This document shows positions 47,818-60,300 of a stretch of 64,000 nt of DNA, in pieces. The stretch is from Capitulum mitella (Eukaryota; Arthropoda; Thecostraca; Pollicipedomorpha; Pollicipedidae), in assembly GCA_030062745.1 (NCBI GenBank), contig CP099841.1:28275398-28339397 (forward strand), given 5' to 3'. The position numbers and the translations under genes are program-made. The notes below the pieces were generated by a model, which was not told the DNA's origin, searched no databases, and saw only the letters and a list, made by a program, of their open reading frames with translations. Positions within the stretch are counted from its first letter, which is position 1; each line of letters begins with the position of its first letter.

Positions 47818-48290
47818 GGCCCTAGTGACGGTCACTGAAGCCAGAGTGACGGCCAGTGGGGCAGGATGACGGTCAGTGGGGTCAGGGCAACGGCCGGTGG
47901 GTCAGGGTAAGGGTCTTAGAGGTCAGGGTGATGGTCAGTGGGTCAAGGTGACGGTCAGTGAGGTCAGGGCAACGGTCGGTGGGTCAGAGTGAGGGTCAGT
48001 GGGGTCAAGATGACGGTCTCAGAGGTCAGGGTGACGGTCAGTGGGTCAAGGTGACGGTCTTAGAGGTCAGGGTGACGGTCAGTGGGTCAAGGTGACGGTC
48101 GGAGGGGCCAGGGTAATGGCCAGTGGGCCAGGGTGACGGTCGGAGGGCCCAGGGTGACGGCCAATGGGACCAGAGTGACGGTCGATGGGACCAGGGCGAC
48201 GTTCGGTAGGCTGGGGTGACGGTCGGTGAATCAGGGTGACGGTCGGTGGGGTCAGGGTGACAGCCGGTGGGGTCAGGTTAACAATCGAGA
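47818..48290. repeat. Minisatellite of about 20-23 bp units
   Basis: About 20 units of the form GGTCAGGGTGACGGTCAGTGG with point and length variants. It is not a CRISPR array: there are no unique spacers. Confidence 0.95.
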
Positions 48291-50115
48291 CGCCGAGTTA
48301 AATCGTCTAGAACAACTGCAGCAATACACTACCCGGGCTATTTACCGTGGCTTCGCACGCAACGGCAGCCGAGGTCTGTTTGCTCACAGCGCACGCCACG
48401 GCGTGCACGAGGCCGTGTTCAGGTAACTACGTTTCATAAACATATCCGAAATAGTTAACAGACACAAATAGACGAAAAGGCATATTTGTGCACGTGGCTC
48501 GTTGTCCGATGGTGCTTCGCAAGGACTAAGGACTAGAACAGAGGTTTGGAAGCAGCATATTATCGCCCGCGCTGTCAAACATGGTCCTCCATTGCGAAGG
48601 TCACCTGGATCTGGATCTTTCATAAACGAGAATGCCCATTATAGGCCAGAACTCGACGGGCCCGTAGCACATGTGGTGAACTTAGTTCTGTTTCCCGATC
48701 TACGCCTGTATTTGCAGCATAAGAATTGGCTAGATGTATCATCACGTAGGACCTAATCAACGTCGTTGGTTGCACTGGGCAAGAATTTCTTTTGTGTACA
48801 TGGTGATTATTTCCTTCCAAAGCCATGTATCACATCTGAAGGGACCTTCTTGATGTCATAGGGCCGTAGCAGACGTGAAACGTTTTAAGATGGGTTGGGT
48901 TGCCCGCGCCTGCACATACATTATCTCGGAGACTTTAAATAATTGCGGGTGTTCACCCCATATCGTCGCATGCTGATTTCACAAATCTCTGTGGGTACGC
49001 AACCAGTATCGGGCCAACCGAAGCACCCGTGTAAAAGATTCCCGATGTCTTTGTGGCGTCCAAAAATCCAAAGTCCGAAACCTCTATTCTTGACGTAAAT
49101 TAACAAAATAAATCAACAAATCAGACATCTACGCAGTCACCCACAATGAGCAAATGGCCCGTCTCTTCGCTTAGAGTATAGGTTAACGGTCAGATTACTC
49201 CTTCTATATACTCTGTGTTTTTCACTGGATTTTTCAGCATCCGTGCGCTGGCATCAATGTCGAAGAGTATTCATCGGCCCGAGCACAGTTTTCTCCAACG
49301 GTTGGGCTGTTTTGCGAAGTGTGTGGTGGCATAGTAACGACAAACCCACCATTCTGACTGGCCTACTTCAGGGCGGTGAAGCTGACGTGACTGCTGTGGT
49401 TATCCATCACCAAGACTGTGGGTTTCCCGACGATTATTTGGTGAACTTGACAAAGTGAGCGAGAACTTTGCACCTGACGAAGCACGCAATGGCCGGAAGA
49501 GGTGGGACGGGGAATAAGTAAAATAGCAACCTATATGCTATTAAGCATGCATTCGATCGTCTGTTTTCAAGTTTTCCTGACAGCATGACTTCCTGCACAT
49601 CATTACATCTTTGCTTTCCCTTCCCGGTTCGCCATTCAGGACATACGCAGGTGCGGTCTAAAAAATCCGTTTTTTGGTACTCTAGTCTTTTTTGTTGGTT
49701 ACTGTGTCGCATAATGTCGCTCGCAGAGTGCCATATTGTTTCGTGGCCAGTTGTTTGAAATATGCGCAAATATTTCGACGATGTGCCTCCTAGAATCATA
49801 GTGGTAGTTGTTGATCAAATTGGCCATGTGAGGACAACAGGGACACCGTGTCCCTGGTCTCCCCGTCCTGTCCCAATTTTCACCATCTTTGAGCTTGTCA
49901 TGTGGGATGTACGAGGATGGACCCTCAGCGATAAACTGTGATTTATTTTCATGTTAACTGTGATGCTGGATCTAATAGGGGTTGTTAACCCCCCAAAAAT
50001 TAGTCCTGGTTCCTGATTTAGAAAGTTCTTGCGTTCCTCTGTCGTACCTAACTGCGTCAGTTAAGCATAGATGAATGTCATCATTATCCTTGTCCTTTCC
50101 AGGCCATTCCTGGTC
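48291..50115. other. No gene established; two exon-like stretches
   Basis: The stretch 48,280-48,421 is open (LEQLQQYTTRAIYRGFAR) and ends in CAG before GTAACT. The stretch 49,239-49,455 is open, preceded by a pyrimidine-rich TTTTTCAG and followed by GTGAGC. Neither matches a family I know and no third supporting exon joins them in phase, so no gene is called. Confidence 0.25.
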
Positions 50116-50780
50116 CGGAAATGCCCAGGAAATATAAAAGAATGCCAAACATTCGTCTCACGGCGCCTAATGCGATGCGGAGCAGCGGCGAAACAGTCGT
50201 CAAACAGAAACGATCGTTAAGAGCTGTCACTAAAGAGCTCGGTATACCGAAGTCCTCGCCGGGGTGATATGTAAAGCGACACAAGGAAAACCCAAGCACT
50301 GACGTGCAACCTGCCTATCACCACTCAGATTTTTACACCCATTGAGGAAGACGAGCTGAAGGTCTACTTCGTTCAATACTCGCGGATGTTTTATGGGCTG
50401 ACGACATGGCAGACTAGGGAGCTTGCCTATGAGCTGACACAAAACAATGGCGTGGCTCCCGAGAAATGAAGGGAGAATGGAGCAGCAGAATCAGAGTGGT
50501 TCGAAGGTTTTGGGACATCGCAATGTGTCCCTTTTATTTGAAGCGCTGGGGAAGGGCTTACAAAAACCAAAGTGACACGGCAGCAGATTTCTAACCTGGA
50601 CGAAACAGCTGCACTCCAGTGCGGAAGCCCCGTTCAGACACGTTCTCCAGGGCGTGCCTGGAGCCAGGTCATGGCGAGAACATGCCAAGGTCATGTTCTG
50701 GTCAAAGAACATGCCCAGGCTCCTGACGATGGGAGAGCCGACGACGGTGGCGCCCATGAATCTGATGTTGATCGGCGGAG
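50116..50780 (+). pseudogene. Pogo/Tigger-like DDE transposase remnant
   Basis: From an ATG at 50,118 the frame reads MPRKYKRMPN, then RSLRAVTKELGIPKSS (helix-turn-helix DNA-binding start). After a stop come FYGLTTWQTRELAYELTQNN and later QISNLDETAALQCG. These match the order in jerky/pogo-type transposases: HTH, the FYGLT..E.R.LAY segment, then the first catalytic Asp block (NLDET). The part between is shortened and frames change, and the rest of the DDE domain is missing. It is an inactive, internally deleted copy. Confidence 0.7.
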
Positions 50781-51179
50781 TCTGACGGAGGTCACTGACT
50801 ACAGTTCGACATCTGACAACAGTCCTTTGTTCATGGGTGTCTCCCGGCCGCGGCTACAGTCGCATACAAACCAAATGTGCTTTCCATTTCATGCTCTCAT
50901 CACTCGCCTTCCGGCTGCCGTCAGCTGCGCGTATAATAAGGAGAGTTTTTTATTGCATTTTGCGACAACAAAGTACCCGGCACTCAAGGTTAAAACCTTC
51001 AAGGTTAAACCTTGAATATCAAGGTTTAATGGAAAGGACGGAAGGAAGGAAAGGAAAGGAAGGAAAGGACGCACGACGATGGTCGTAGAAGCACACCAGG
51101 CTACCTACCGTATGTGTACTACTCACTCCACGGCTGTAATCATCTCAATATGGAGAGCGAAACGACGGCGAGGATGGAA

Positions 51180-51500
51180 TGAAGCTACCAGCAAGGGACC
51201 CCTAGGATGGGTAACAGTTTTAGACTGGTAGCTGCTTCGTTAATCTGAACTTCGACTGGTCGCAGACTAGAAATGCTGTCGTTTCTTATATTTATTACAT
51301 CCAATATTTTACATTCATATTTATGCTTATTTTGAACTAGTATGTGTCTTGTTAGTCTACCCATCAAATATCTTAAACTAGTAGTTGCCTCGTGAGCCTA
51401 CCATTCGACTAGTTCCCGACCGGCCGTTGGCTCGTGAACCTACAGCTCGACTAGTTCTGAACTAATTTTAGTCTCGTATACCACTAGTTAATCGGGAATG
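51180..51500. repeat. ACTAGT-containing imperfect repeats
   Basis: Four to five diverged units contain ACTAGT followed by CTCGTGAGCCTAC-like sequence, at intervals of roughly 33-47 bases from 51,329 to 51,485, with weaker units before. Confidence 0.55.
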
Positions 51501-53410
51501 AATCAGCCCCTTACCATCACGGCTAGTAATGTGGCGGCCCCTTGGCTCTTAATGATTTAAATTAACCTCCCGCCGATAGAGGCGAGCCCAGGTCTCATCA
51601 GAACGTAACTACCCCGCAGGGGTGTTCAAAAGCAGTCTTCTGCGCGCTCCTTTTTACGTAAAATGTTTCAACTCACCCAGTTTATCTCGCGTCAGTTGGT
51701 ATGAAAATGATTGAAAGATGTCTGCTCCTGTTTACAAAATTAATGAAGGCAGGATTGACGACGTCGCCATCGCGAGGTACCACGATATGAAAATCGAAAG
51801 ATGCCTGACGAACGATGGATGAATATATCTTCATTTTCTAACTTAAAGGAAATTCTTTGGCCGTTTACGGAACTAAGTTCATTAGTATGTTTTATACTGT
51901 CCCACATATCCCGTCTGTCCGTTTCTCCCCATCCTTCGCCCCACTCCTCCCTGTCTTGCCCCAGTCCGCGGTAAAATGGTAAGGCCAAGTCTCGTGTCAA
52001 ATCATTATGAACGTAGGAATGCCTTGATGCAAAAAGTCACCCATACGAAGAGGCAAATGCATGCGCTGCAGAAGAATCTTAGTGAGTATTTTAGGTGTCA
52101 CAATTAGAGCACCAGGTGCCCTTGAATATTCTACTACAATGTTCCACTTCTATCCCACCTTCCCCCACATATTCTTGTATTAATACGAAATGAGCATATT
52201 TTGGTACCTACTAATAAGCCTGTAAGCTGCCTTGCCCGAGTCATTACTGCAGTCCCACAATCCGAAATGCGAAACTGCCCAAAGACATTTACATTTCCTT
52301 TTACCTCTTGTCATTTCCATGTATCATAGTATATTATACAGTGCCTCCACTTCACGAACATTTGTATGAAGCGGGTGCTGAACTGGTGTTCAGAAATGCG
52401 CTTTTGAGGTATTGATTGGCAAATCGCTGATATCTGCCGCTTCCAGATGCACTGTGACTGTTGTCCATTGCGGTGGACTAGGTGTCCATTTGGACACTCA
52501 GTAAGACTTTGTTTATACCTTGTTTATTTATAGACCTTGTTTATACCAAAGCCTTCGTACAGATTGTATTAAAAAAGCCCATCGAACCGAAAACGTACCA
52601 GCGAGAATTCTGCAGAACGCATCACACCAGTGAAAGAGCATAAGAAGAAAGCACAACAGATCGCAGATCGAGTGTTGACACCGGGTTAAACAAACCAGAT
52701 ACGAACCACGCAGGCGAATGCTATACAGTATTCACGTGTCATGCAGAGCACGGAGGTAGGTAGTCCTTATGTTGACGCGCGCACTCCAGATGTCTTGTCA
52801 GCCTGGCTGAATGTCTTGTGTAGCTTTAAAAAATCCGTTAGCGTGCATGTGCGGTGGGAATATAGGAATAATTTCCGGGGAAAATGCGTCAGAGGATTAA
52901 TTCTCACTCTGTAAGAGGCGTAATGTGTCTTTAGGCTGAGAGAAATGGCCTCGTTCCTCCTCTGACTGTGTAGCAGCTCCGCGTTTTACGAATACTTTTA
53001 CCACTGAAGTTGTAACTTCTCAAGCTTCAGGTGTAATTTTTTTTAAAATCATTTCCTTCCCTGTGCGACGAACATATGAATGTGAAGCAGACATATGTGG
53101 GATTTTCCAGGCATGAAAAAGGGTAATAATAATCACGACCAGAAATCTGGTTGTCAGTGGTTAAACTGTCATGGTGTTTCAGTTGTAATTTCACATTTGA
53201 CGTCAATACTAAAAAACGTAATTAATCCCGAGATAAGTTAAGTTTGGCTCGCAAACAAAGACGCACTCGAGGAGGAGGGAGGAGGGCTTAGGGGGCTGAA
53301 ACCCCTAAGGGGCTACTTTGACTATAGCTTGTGTCCATCAGTACATTTGATAGCAAACAGTTTTGATTTAATTTCTCATTTCCGTGGGACGACTATTTTT
53401 GTCGCTGCGT
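51501..53410. other. No gene recognised; dispersed repeat copy B at 52,235-52,505
   Basis: Apart from the second copy of the repeat at 41,195-41,480, nothing supported was found. Copy B ends in the same GTGTCCATTTGGACAC (52,482-52,497). Confidence 0.4.
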
Positions 53411-53417
53411 TCTTCTC

Positions 53418-53483
<66 letters not shown>

Positions 53484-53505
53484 GCGCGTGTGTATGTGTG
53501 TGCAT
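53418..53505. repeat. TA / GT compound microsatellite
   Basis: A TA tract of about 48 bases is followed by GT/GC repeats. A short CCAGT repeat follows at 53,640-53,661. Confidence 0.95.
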
Positions 53506-53877
53506 AATTTTCTGGTTGCGAAGCAAACGCAATGCATTCTGCCGAACGAAGAGGGTCCCTCAAATCGGAGGCTGTCCGGCCAAAGGTCTAGTCCTCCCCA
53601 CAGAAACGTCCTGGGCGCCCTGCTTCTTTCAAATGTCAGCCCAGTCCAGTCCAGTCCAGTAGAAATCATTTATGTGGTCAAAGTCTGCTTTCATTTTGGA
53701 ACTCATTTTTTTGCAGTCAGTAACTCAGAGGGAGACGGAGGGGTCAGTTGACTTTCCCGCTTATGGTCAGGTGTTTCCAAGATTTGGCTCTTGTTATGCG
53801 TTGTTTGTTTGTAATACGAAATATCGAAAAATGATGCACTGCTTTTTCCAAGGTTACAAGTGCGCTACTTGCATGGG

Positions 53878-54195
53878 TGTAGCGACGTCCCATTGGGGGG
53901 GGGGGGGCAAGTCAGAATCCGGGAAGCAGTATGACCCAAAATTTTATTCTTTCAGCGGGAAATCGCGAGAAACGCTCACTTCCCAACAGAAACTGGGAGT
54001 GGACGGAAGCCCATTCTGTCGAAATTGGAGGGCAGATGTCTTCCCAGTTCCCCCGTTGGTTACAGCCAAGCTGTTTGAGAGGGTCAGTCCCTCCATATTC
54101 CTCATGTTTGCAACAAATGTTAAGAGTAGTATCGAACATTTTCGCTTTAGCCTTTACCCCTCCCCCTTCCGAGAATCCTGGCTCCGTTACTGCTT
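53878..54195. mobile_element. Possible MITE
   Basis: The left end TGTAGCGACGTCCCATT followed by a G12 run resembles the inverted right end GTAACGGAGCCAGGATTCTC followed by G-rich sequence. Match quality is modest. Confidence 0.3.
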
Positions 54196-54298
54196 GCAGC
54201 TTGAAGAGCAAAGATAGTCACCGTTGGCTTCCATGTAACCCCGTCGGTCATCATGGACATCCGATAAGGAATAGCAGTGCTATGCCGTTTAGTTATAC

Positions 54299-55381
54299 TC
54301 AGCGCCTTGCGATGTAACAGAAGAAAATTTTCTCATGGTCGCAAGGGAAGTCTTTGGCCCGGCCCAGCGAGGGTTCCATGATGGCGCAGTTTTCCGCTCT
54401 CCCTCCGCCGGGCTCATTGTCGCTCCAGTTAAAGTGCCAGGCCGAGCCTCCCAGGGACCGCCAGGTGCCCTCGGAAGCCTCGTCGTGAACTCCCAGCCAG
54501 AACTGCTTGTCCGTCCCCGCGTGCTGGACGTAGGCGGTCAGGACGGCGTGCATGCCCGCTTCCGGCGGGTGCGCCAGCCGGGCGCCGTCCGCCAGCTGGC
54601 CGCAGTGCTGGTCCGCCGCGTGGAAGGCCAGCGGCCGCGTCACCAGCAGGAAGCAGTGCTGGACGACCTGCAGCCAGCCGGCAGGACAGCCGCTCTGCAG
54701 GCCGGCCGGTTGACGGACCTCGCACACCGAGGCGTATTTGTTACGGCACGGCCTCCGAGCGATGTCTGCCACGGCCCGGTTACCCCGCAAATTGAAGCAG
54801 TTGCCGCCGTTGCTGATTGCTTTCTTGGACGTTCTGAATCGCGTGCCGTCGGGGTTCATCCGCGGAGAGCCGTCCAGTTTTCGTGCTCCGATCCATTCGG
54901 CGGCGGTGGTACGGCTCGAGTGATGCAGCAGGAAAGCCATCTCCACATCGTCGTTGATTGAGACCAAGTGTGAGAAACACCGGCTCTTGGACATACAGGC
55001 ATCTTTGGCTGACCCTCGGGAGGACTTTTCGGGGTTCCTGAAGTAGCAGCTGCCATTGAACGCGAGCCAGCCAGGAGAGCAAACGTCCGTGACCCTGGAG
55101 GCAGCATGGCGGGCGTAGCTGACCCCTCGCTCGTTCAGCGTGGGCGCGGTGACCAGGCAGTGGTCCGGCTCCACCAGCAGCTCGCACAGGCCGTCCGGGC
55201 CGTACCGGAAGCCGTCGCAGTACTCTGGCTCCAGGCGGCCGCAGCGCGCCGCGCACCGCCTGAGGTCCGGCGCCCGGAACGAGGCAAACGCCGCGTTGGT
55301 GAAGCTGCCCTCCTTTCGGACGAAGCAGTCGCTGGTCAGGCCGGCTGCCAGAGCTGGCAAGAGAGCCACCACTAACCGCAT
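54299..55381 (-). CDS. Secreted protein with PAN/apple-like segment and two C-type lectin domains
   Basis: A single uninterrupted frame of 360 codons, ATG at 55,381 and TGA at 54,299. Residues 1-15 form a signal peptide (MRLVVALLPALAAG). Residues 19-80 have the Cys spacing of a PAN/apple-like module. Residues about 100-220 are a first C-type lectin domain (CSPGWLAFNGSCYF, EWIGARKLDG, ending CRNKYASVCEV). It lacks an EPN/QPD sugar motif and is probably not a Ca-dependent sugar binder. Residues about 230-358 are a second domain (CPAGWLQVVQHCF, FWLGVHDEASEGTWRS, NWSDNEPGG, ending FPCDHEKIFFC) with NEPG at the sugar-binding position and no WND. It is likely an extracellular recognition or matrix protein. 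A 30-bp repeat lies just upstream of the ATG. The absence of introns may be native or reflect retroposition; the frame is intact. Confidence 0.85.
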   Translation of the reverse strand: MRLVVALLPALAAGLTSDCFVRKEGSFTNAAFASFRAPDLRRCAARCGRLEPEYCDGFRYGPDGLCELLVEPDHCLVTAPTLNERGVSYARHAASRVTDVCSPGWLAFNGSCYFRNPEKSSRGSAKDACMSKSRCFSHLVSINDDVEMAFLLHHSSRTTAAEWIGARKLDGSPRMNPDGTRFRTSKKAISNGGNCFNLRGNRAVADIARRPCRNKYASVCEVRQPAGLQSGCPAGWLQVVQHCFLLVTRPLAFHAADQHCGQLADGARLAHPPEAGMHAVLTAYVQHAGTDKQFWLGVHDEASEGTWRSLGGSAWHFNWSDNEPGGGRAENCAIMEPSLGRAKDFPCDHEKIFFCYIARR

Positions 55382-55399
55382 AATGCCGCGCGCGCTGCG

Positions 55400-55515
55400 C
55401 GGCCCTTGCCGCCTGACCTCGTCCGGCTCCCTCCACTGCCACCTGACCTCGTCCGGCTCCCTCCGCTGCCACCTGACCTCGTCCGGCTCCCTCCACTGCC
55501 ACCTGACCTCACCGC
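55400..55515. repeat. 30-bp minisatellite next to the lectin gene
   Basis: Three and a half units of CCTGACCTCGTCCGGCTCCC plus TCC(A/G)CTGCCA, directly upstream of the minus-strand lectin start codon. It would fall in its promoter or 5' untranslated region. Confidence 0.9.
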
Positions 55516-57358
55516 GGTCCCCTGACGATTGGCGTGCTTCGGGTCGCTATCACGGCCGCTCACCGTTTGGCCCGGTACAGCTGGCCTGTTTGTTGTGGGC
55601 AGCCTCCTGGAAACTGCACACAAAGACCGCTCCAGCAGGAAGCTCGCGCCGTTAGTACGGATGCCACTGCACTCGCTGTCATGCATGAGCAGGGACGGAC
55701 CCAGCCTGCCTTACTGAGGGGAGTGGCATCGGCTTGTAAAGGGACGAGCGTTGGGATGGATGCGACAAACGTTCCACGGGGTACGTTAATGCACAAGCTT
55801 TCGGATTTTATAAGCAGCATTTGGTGCCTTTATGCAAAAATGGGTTTTGCTTTCAAGCAGTAAATTATACAATTTTGCTCTGCATTGTACATTTGGTGAC
55901 CGCTACCATTGCGATTTCCTTATATCTCGTTACGCGACGACTGTGAACATGACTTACGCTCAGCCACGACATCGGTGTGGCAAGAATTTCGTCACTTCCG
56001 GCAATTTGCCATCACCATGGGTCAGATAGGCAAACAGACATGCAGCATGCGAACTTTGCGTGACGGATTTGGGACGGAGCGGGTTGACGCGCTCCTTTAG
56101 GTGATGCAGTTTCCACCTTTTATCTCCAGTACCTAAAGTTATTGACAAAAGACGATATTGACGAAAAATTTTGCCTTCTGTTGTTGCCTTTTGACATACA
56201 CTCGGTAACTGGAGTGACACCCTTGAACCAAAGCCCTTAGCTATAGCTTATTTCCGAGAATGTGCATCAGAAAAATGGGGCGGGTCGTGGTCGGTGCCAG
56301 CAAAATCCTTGTAAATAAAGAACGAAAATGTCGCAACAAAAAGTCAAATTTCATAAAAAGAGATAAGGGACCGCACATTTCGATTGGAAAGCCGAGTAGT
56401 GATGTTTTTTGGAGACCATTGAACCAGTCGAGTCATGTCGGAGCCCTATGACCAAGGAGAGATTAGGTCCAAGACGTAATCTCCTGACCAAGGATCCCAA
56501 TCCTAAAGACCTGACGAAGGAGACATGATGATGCGCTTGGAAGTCATACGAAGATGCGGATCGGACGCGGATTAATAAAGGGTGAATGCGGGACGTCTTA
56601 TCTTGCAGGGGCACCGAAGGTTATTAACTTTGGCTCTCTAAACTTGATTGGTCGGCTGTGCGTAGCGTCATTTGTTAGCAGCATCGTCGCCTGCCATGCG
56701 GCCTGTTTTGCGTCGCAAGTCGAAGCACCTTGAGACGCGGTTCTTGGTGAGAAGGGAACCGGGACCCCGACTATCGTGCGCAGGAATAAGCCACAGGCGC
56801 GACGTGGCGCACGCGGGTCAGATTTCCAGTGAGAATGATTGTTTCCGGACACTTGGGGAGGCCTGCGTAACCAGCGAAAGCATCCCCGCAGTGTGGGTAA
56901 GGAAAGCGGCATTGCGTAGTGATGTGTATATTCATTTTCTCAATAAGTGAAGCCATCATCCATCATTCTTCTTCCACGCTACACCGTTTGTTTGATCGAA
57001 ATCATTCTAGTCGCCGTTTTCAGAGTCGCATTTGCCTTGAATGAAATACACTCGGCAATTGAAGCGACGCCCTTGAGCCAGGGCCGAACGAATCTGCTAA
57101 CGCTCAGAAACACCAGGAACGCGAACTAACCCCGCCGAGACTATCCGTGTCCGCACGCGCGGACTGCGAGGCCATCTGGCGGCCAAAGCAGCGTCAACAA
57201 AAACCAGCGCTCGGCATCGCCACTACTTGGCCGGATGGCGCGGCGCGCCACCGCCGACCAGGGCGCCGCCGACCCTCGCCAGCCCTCTACAATCACGGTG
57301 CAGCTAATCACCACCGGCGGCGCTGCGGGCACGCGCCAGGCCCGGCCCGACCGCTGGC
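55516..57358. other. Intergenic; diverged direct repeat
   Basis: No gene was recognised. The stretches at about 56,180-56,245 and 57,040-57,085 share TACACTCGGxAAxTGxAGxGAC and CCCTTGAxCCA, a repeat pair about 860 bp apart. Confidence 0.4.
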
Positions 57359-60300
57359 CTACTCGGCCTTGTTCTGGCGCACGCGCACCACGAAGTAGGC
57401 GATGAGTACGATGAGCACGAGCACGCCGAGAACGACGCCGACGACGATCGGCACCGTGTTGTCCGTCGCCTCGTCGCCGTAGTAGTCGTCCAGGTCGGAC
57501 ACCCAGCCGGTCTGCAGGTTGTTCTGCTTGACGAAGTCCTGGAACGGACGCATAGCGGTCTCGGTCGAGAGGGCGGGAAAGGCGAGGGAGACGAGTGCAT
57601 ACCACAGCACCAATGCGAAACTATCCGCGCTTCTTTTTTCCGGCTCCGCAGTTGGAGTCAGACAGCAGAGGATGTGTGGCCGCGCACGTCCCTGCATAGG
57701 TCCTCTACACTAAATCGAAAAGCCCCAGCCTTGGTTTTACTTCGCGGGTTTTACATGCGGGCAACAGCCAGAGAAAAGATCAGACCATCACCTTTTCAAG
57801 CTCAGAAATACGGACCTTCAAGCACGAAGGATAGGCTAAATGGTTCCCATAATGTGAAACTCGAAAGCAAGCCTTTAATTTGGATAAAAATGGTTGCATT
57901 GCGCTAACCTCATGTCTGGCCAGCGTATCGTCAAAACCCATTTGGCCCACACCAGTGCAGGCAAAGAAGTTCTGAAGGCCACTGACGAAGGACAAAACAA
58001 GCATGTTCGATAGTCCCTAGGTCGTTCTCGAAAGCGGTCCCCGTCGTGTTCTCCTCAAACGTGGAGCCCGGCGGCGCTGAAGTGTTTCCCACACTGCGTG
58101 CGAAACGCCTCCCGTCCGCAGGTGCGGGCCACACCCCGAGAACGCTCTGGACGATGGCTTTTGCTGCCGAGCCAGTGGACCAATCACCACGCACGATACG
58201 GTAACACCTTGCTCCACGTACACTGCGACTATGCCGAATGAGGCTAACTGGACAGCAGCAAAGCATTGCTCTGCGCAGAAATCGGGCGTCAGGTTAATAA
58301 CAATAAAAAAAAACAATACGTTTGCGTTAAACACATGCCAGTGAGCTCGGGAGAAATCGGCCGTCCAAATTAAAATCGCCTTTATGACAGTCCCTCCTAT
58401 CGCTGCCTGGAGTGCCACTCACCTGGAGATAGTTGTTCAGAGGCTCGAAGTACTTCAGCATGGCGTCAGCCGACAGAGTGCCGTTCTCTGTGTACTGTTC
58501 CACAACATGCCTCCAGCGATCGCTGTTGCCGAGGCTCATCAGGCTTTTCAGCTCGGCTAGTGTCTGTCCGGACAGGTCGCACTCATGCAGCATTGATGTG
58601 TCGTCAGCCGGGTCGTACTGGCCGGCCTTAATGCAGAAAAATTCGAACAGCTGGAACTGCAGCAGGGTGGCCATGTAGCGCTGGAAGGCTGGCCGGTCGC
58701 GCGCCACGGCCGGCACCGAGAGCGGGTCGGCATCCGAGTCGTGGCGCCGGTTGGCCGGCCGGACGCCCTGGATGTCCTCCCTGGAGGCACGGGTCGACGT
58801 CAGCGCGACGCCCGGCCGCCGCTCCTGGAGGCGCGGGCTGGCTTCACCGTGCTACGGTCCTGAGGACCTCTGCCTGGCGACCCATCGGCCAATGGGGGCG
58901 CAATCAATCCAGTCCAATCACGAGCGAAGGCTTTGGATTCTCGAAAAAATACTGGCGCTCTAAAGCCGGAGCAGTGGAACAAATGGTTTTCATTTGCCTT
59001 AGCATTCCCAGGATTTCTCAGAGTTTGCTTGACTGATCAAGCACTAGATCGTGACCGATGAGAAGCTGAGCAAATAAAACGGACTACACCCTATCTGATG
59101 GCCCAAAATCTGCGGGGAAGGCCGTAGAGTCGAACGTTATGCCAAAGGAACTATGATCTCCAGAAGTGTTCTGGGAGCCCAAATCTGTTCCCGGGACTTC
59201 GCAGCAGTCATGGTTTTGTCGGCATCAAAGCAGTCTTTTTCGCATGAACACTTACATCAGTTTTCGCGGAAACAGAGAGGAAACGAACCACTCTGTTGGC
59301 CGCCGCCGCCGCCAAGCGGCGAGGGGCAGGGCAGTAGCGCAGGCTTCTGCGCGGCATGACAGCACTCAAAGCCAGCCGGCTCCGATGCTCTTTGCCACCA
59401 ACATCAGCTCGCCTGAGGCGTCCCCGGGCCATCGGCGACGGCGGCGGAGCCACGCACGCTCGACTGGCCTCCCGGCTCACCTCATTTCCCACCAGCGCCT
59501 CTCCCAGTTGCCGCTGTTGAGCGAGCCGTTGAACACCATCCAGCGCCAGGTCTGCGTGACGTAGTCGAACGGCATCGGCACCAGCTGAGGGCGGACGCAA
59601 GGCCGGTGGTCAGAGCACCCAGCCAGGTCCGGAGGACGCCGAAACGTGCTGGCAATGGCCGACAGGGTGGCCACACGACCACGCCCGCACCGGGCCGGGC
59701 CAACCCGCCCAACCAGTGCCGAGCATGATTTGTTCAAAAGTGTCTCACAGAGACACGTGCTAATTTCATACGGATATCAGTTTTGGTGCATTCATCCCCA
59801 TTCGTCAGTGGGAGACGCCCGGAACACGCTGCCAAGACGGCAAAAGCACTGGTGGGCGCATCACAGCACGAACGTCAGGCGTGACGTGGCACTCACGTAT
59901 TGCAGGGCGCGCCTGTACAGGTAGTCGATGTAGTACATGTCGTCCGGATCCTCGTCAATCAGGTTCAGATCCTTTAGATGTTTCGGATTCAGCACGGACA
60001 GCGATATGGCGCCGGCCACCGCCTCCAGGAAAGCTGGGAAGAGATCACGACGTCAGCTGACGGGGGCCGTTCCCCCCTACCTGATCACTGGCGGAACAGA
60101 GCGCGTGTCAAGTCCGTCAGGGACAGCGTTCAGGAGGGACCGGTCTGTAACGACAAACCCGGGACCGGCCTCAAACGTCACACCCGGGACCGGCCTGCAG
60201 CGACCAGAGCACGCAGCCGGGAGGCGACGCGGACATCAAAAGAGAACCTTCAGGTTCAAGGATGACACGAAACGAACAAAATGGAACGGCGAAAGATACA

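Noticed and set aside
47818..48290. Regular repeats that might suggest a CRISPR array
   Set aside because: Units are contiguous 20-23 bp minisatellite repeats with no spacers, and the genome is eukaryotic.
54335..54961. Plus-strand frame of 208 codons opposite the lectin gene
   Set aside because: It has no domain, and the minus strand encodes a complete protein with signal peptide and paired cysteines.
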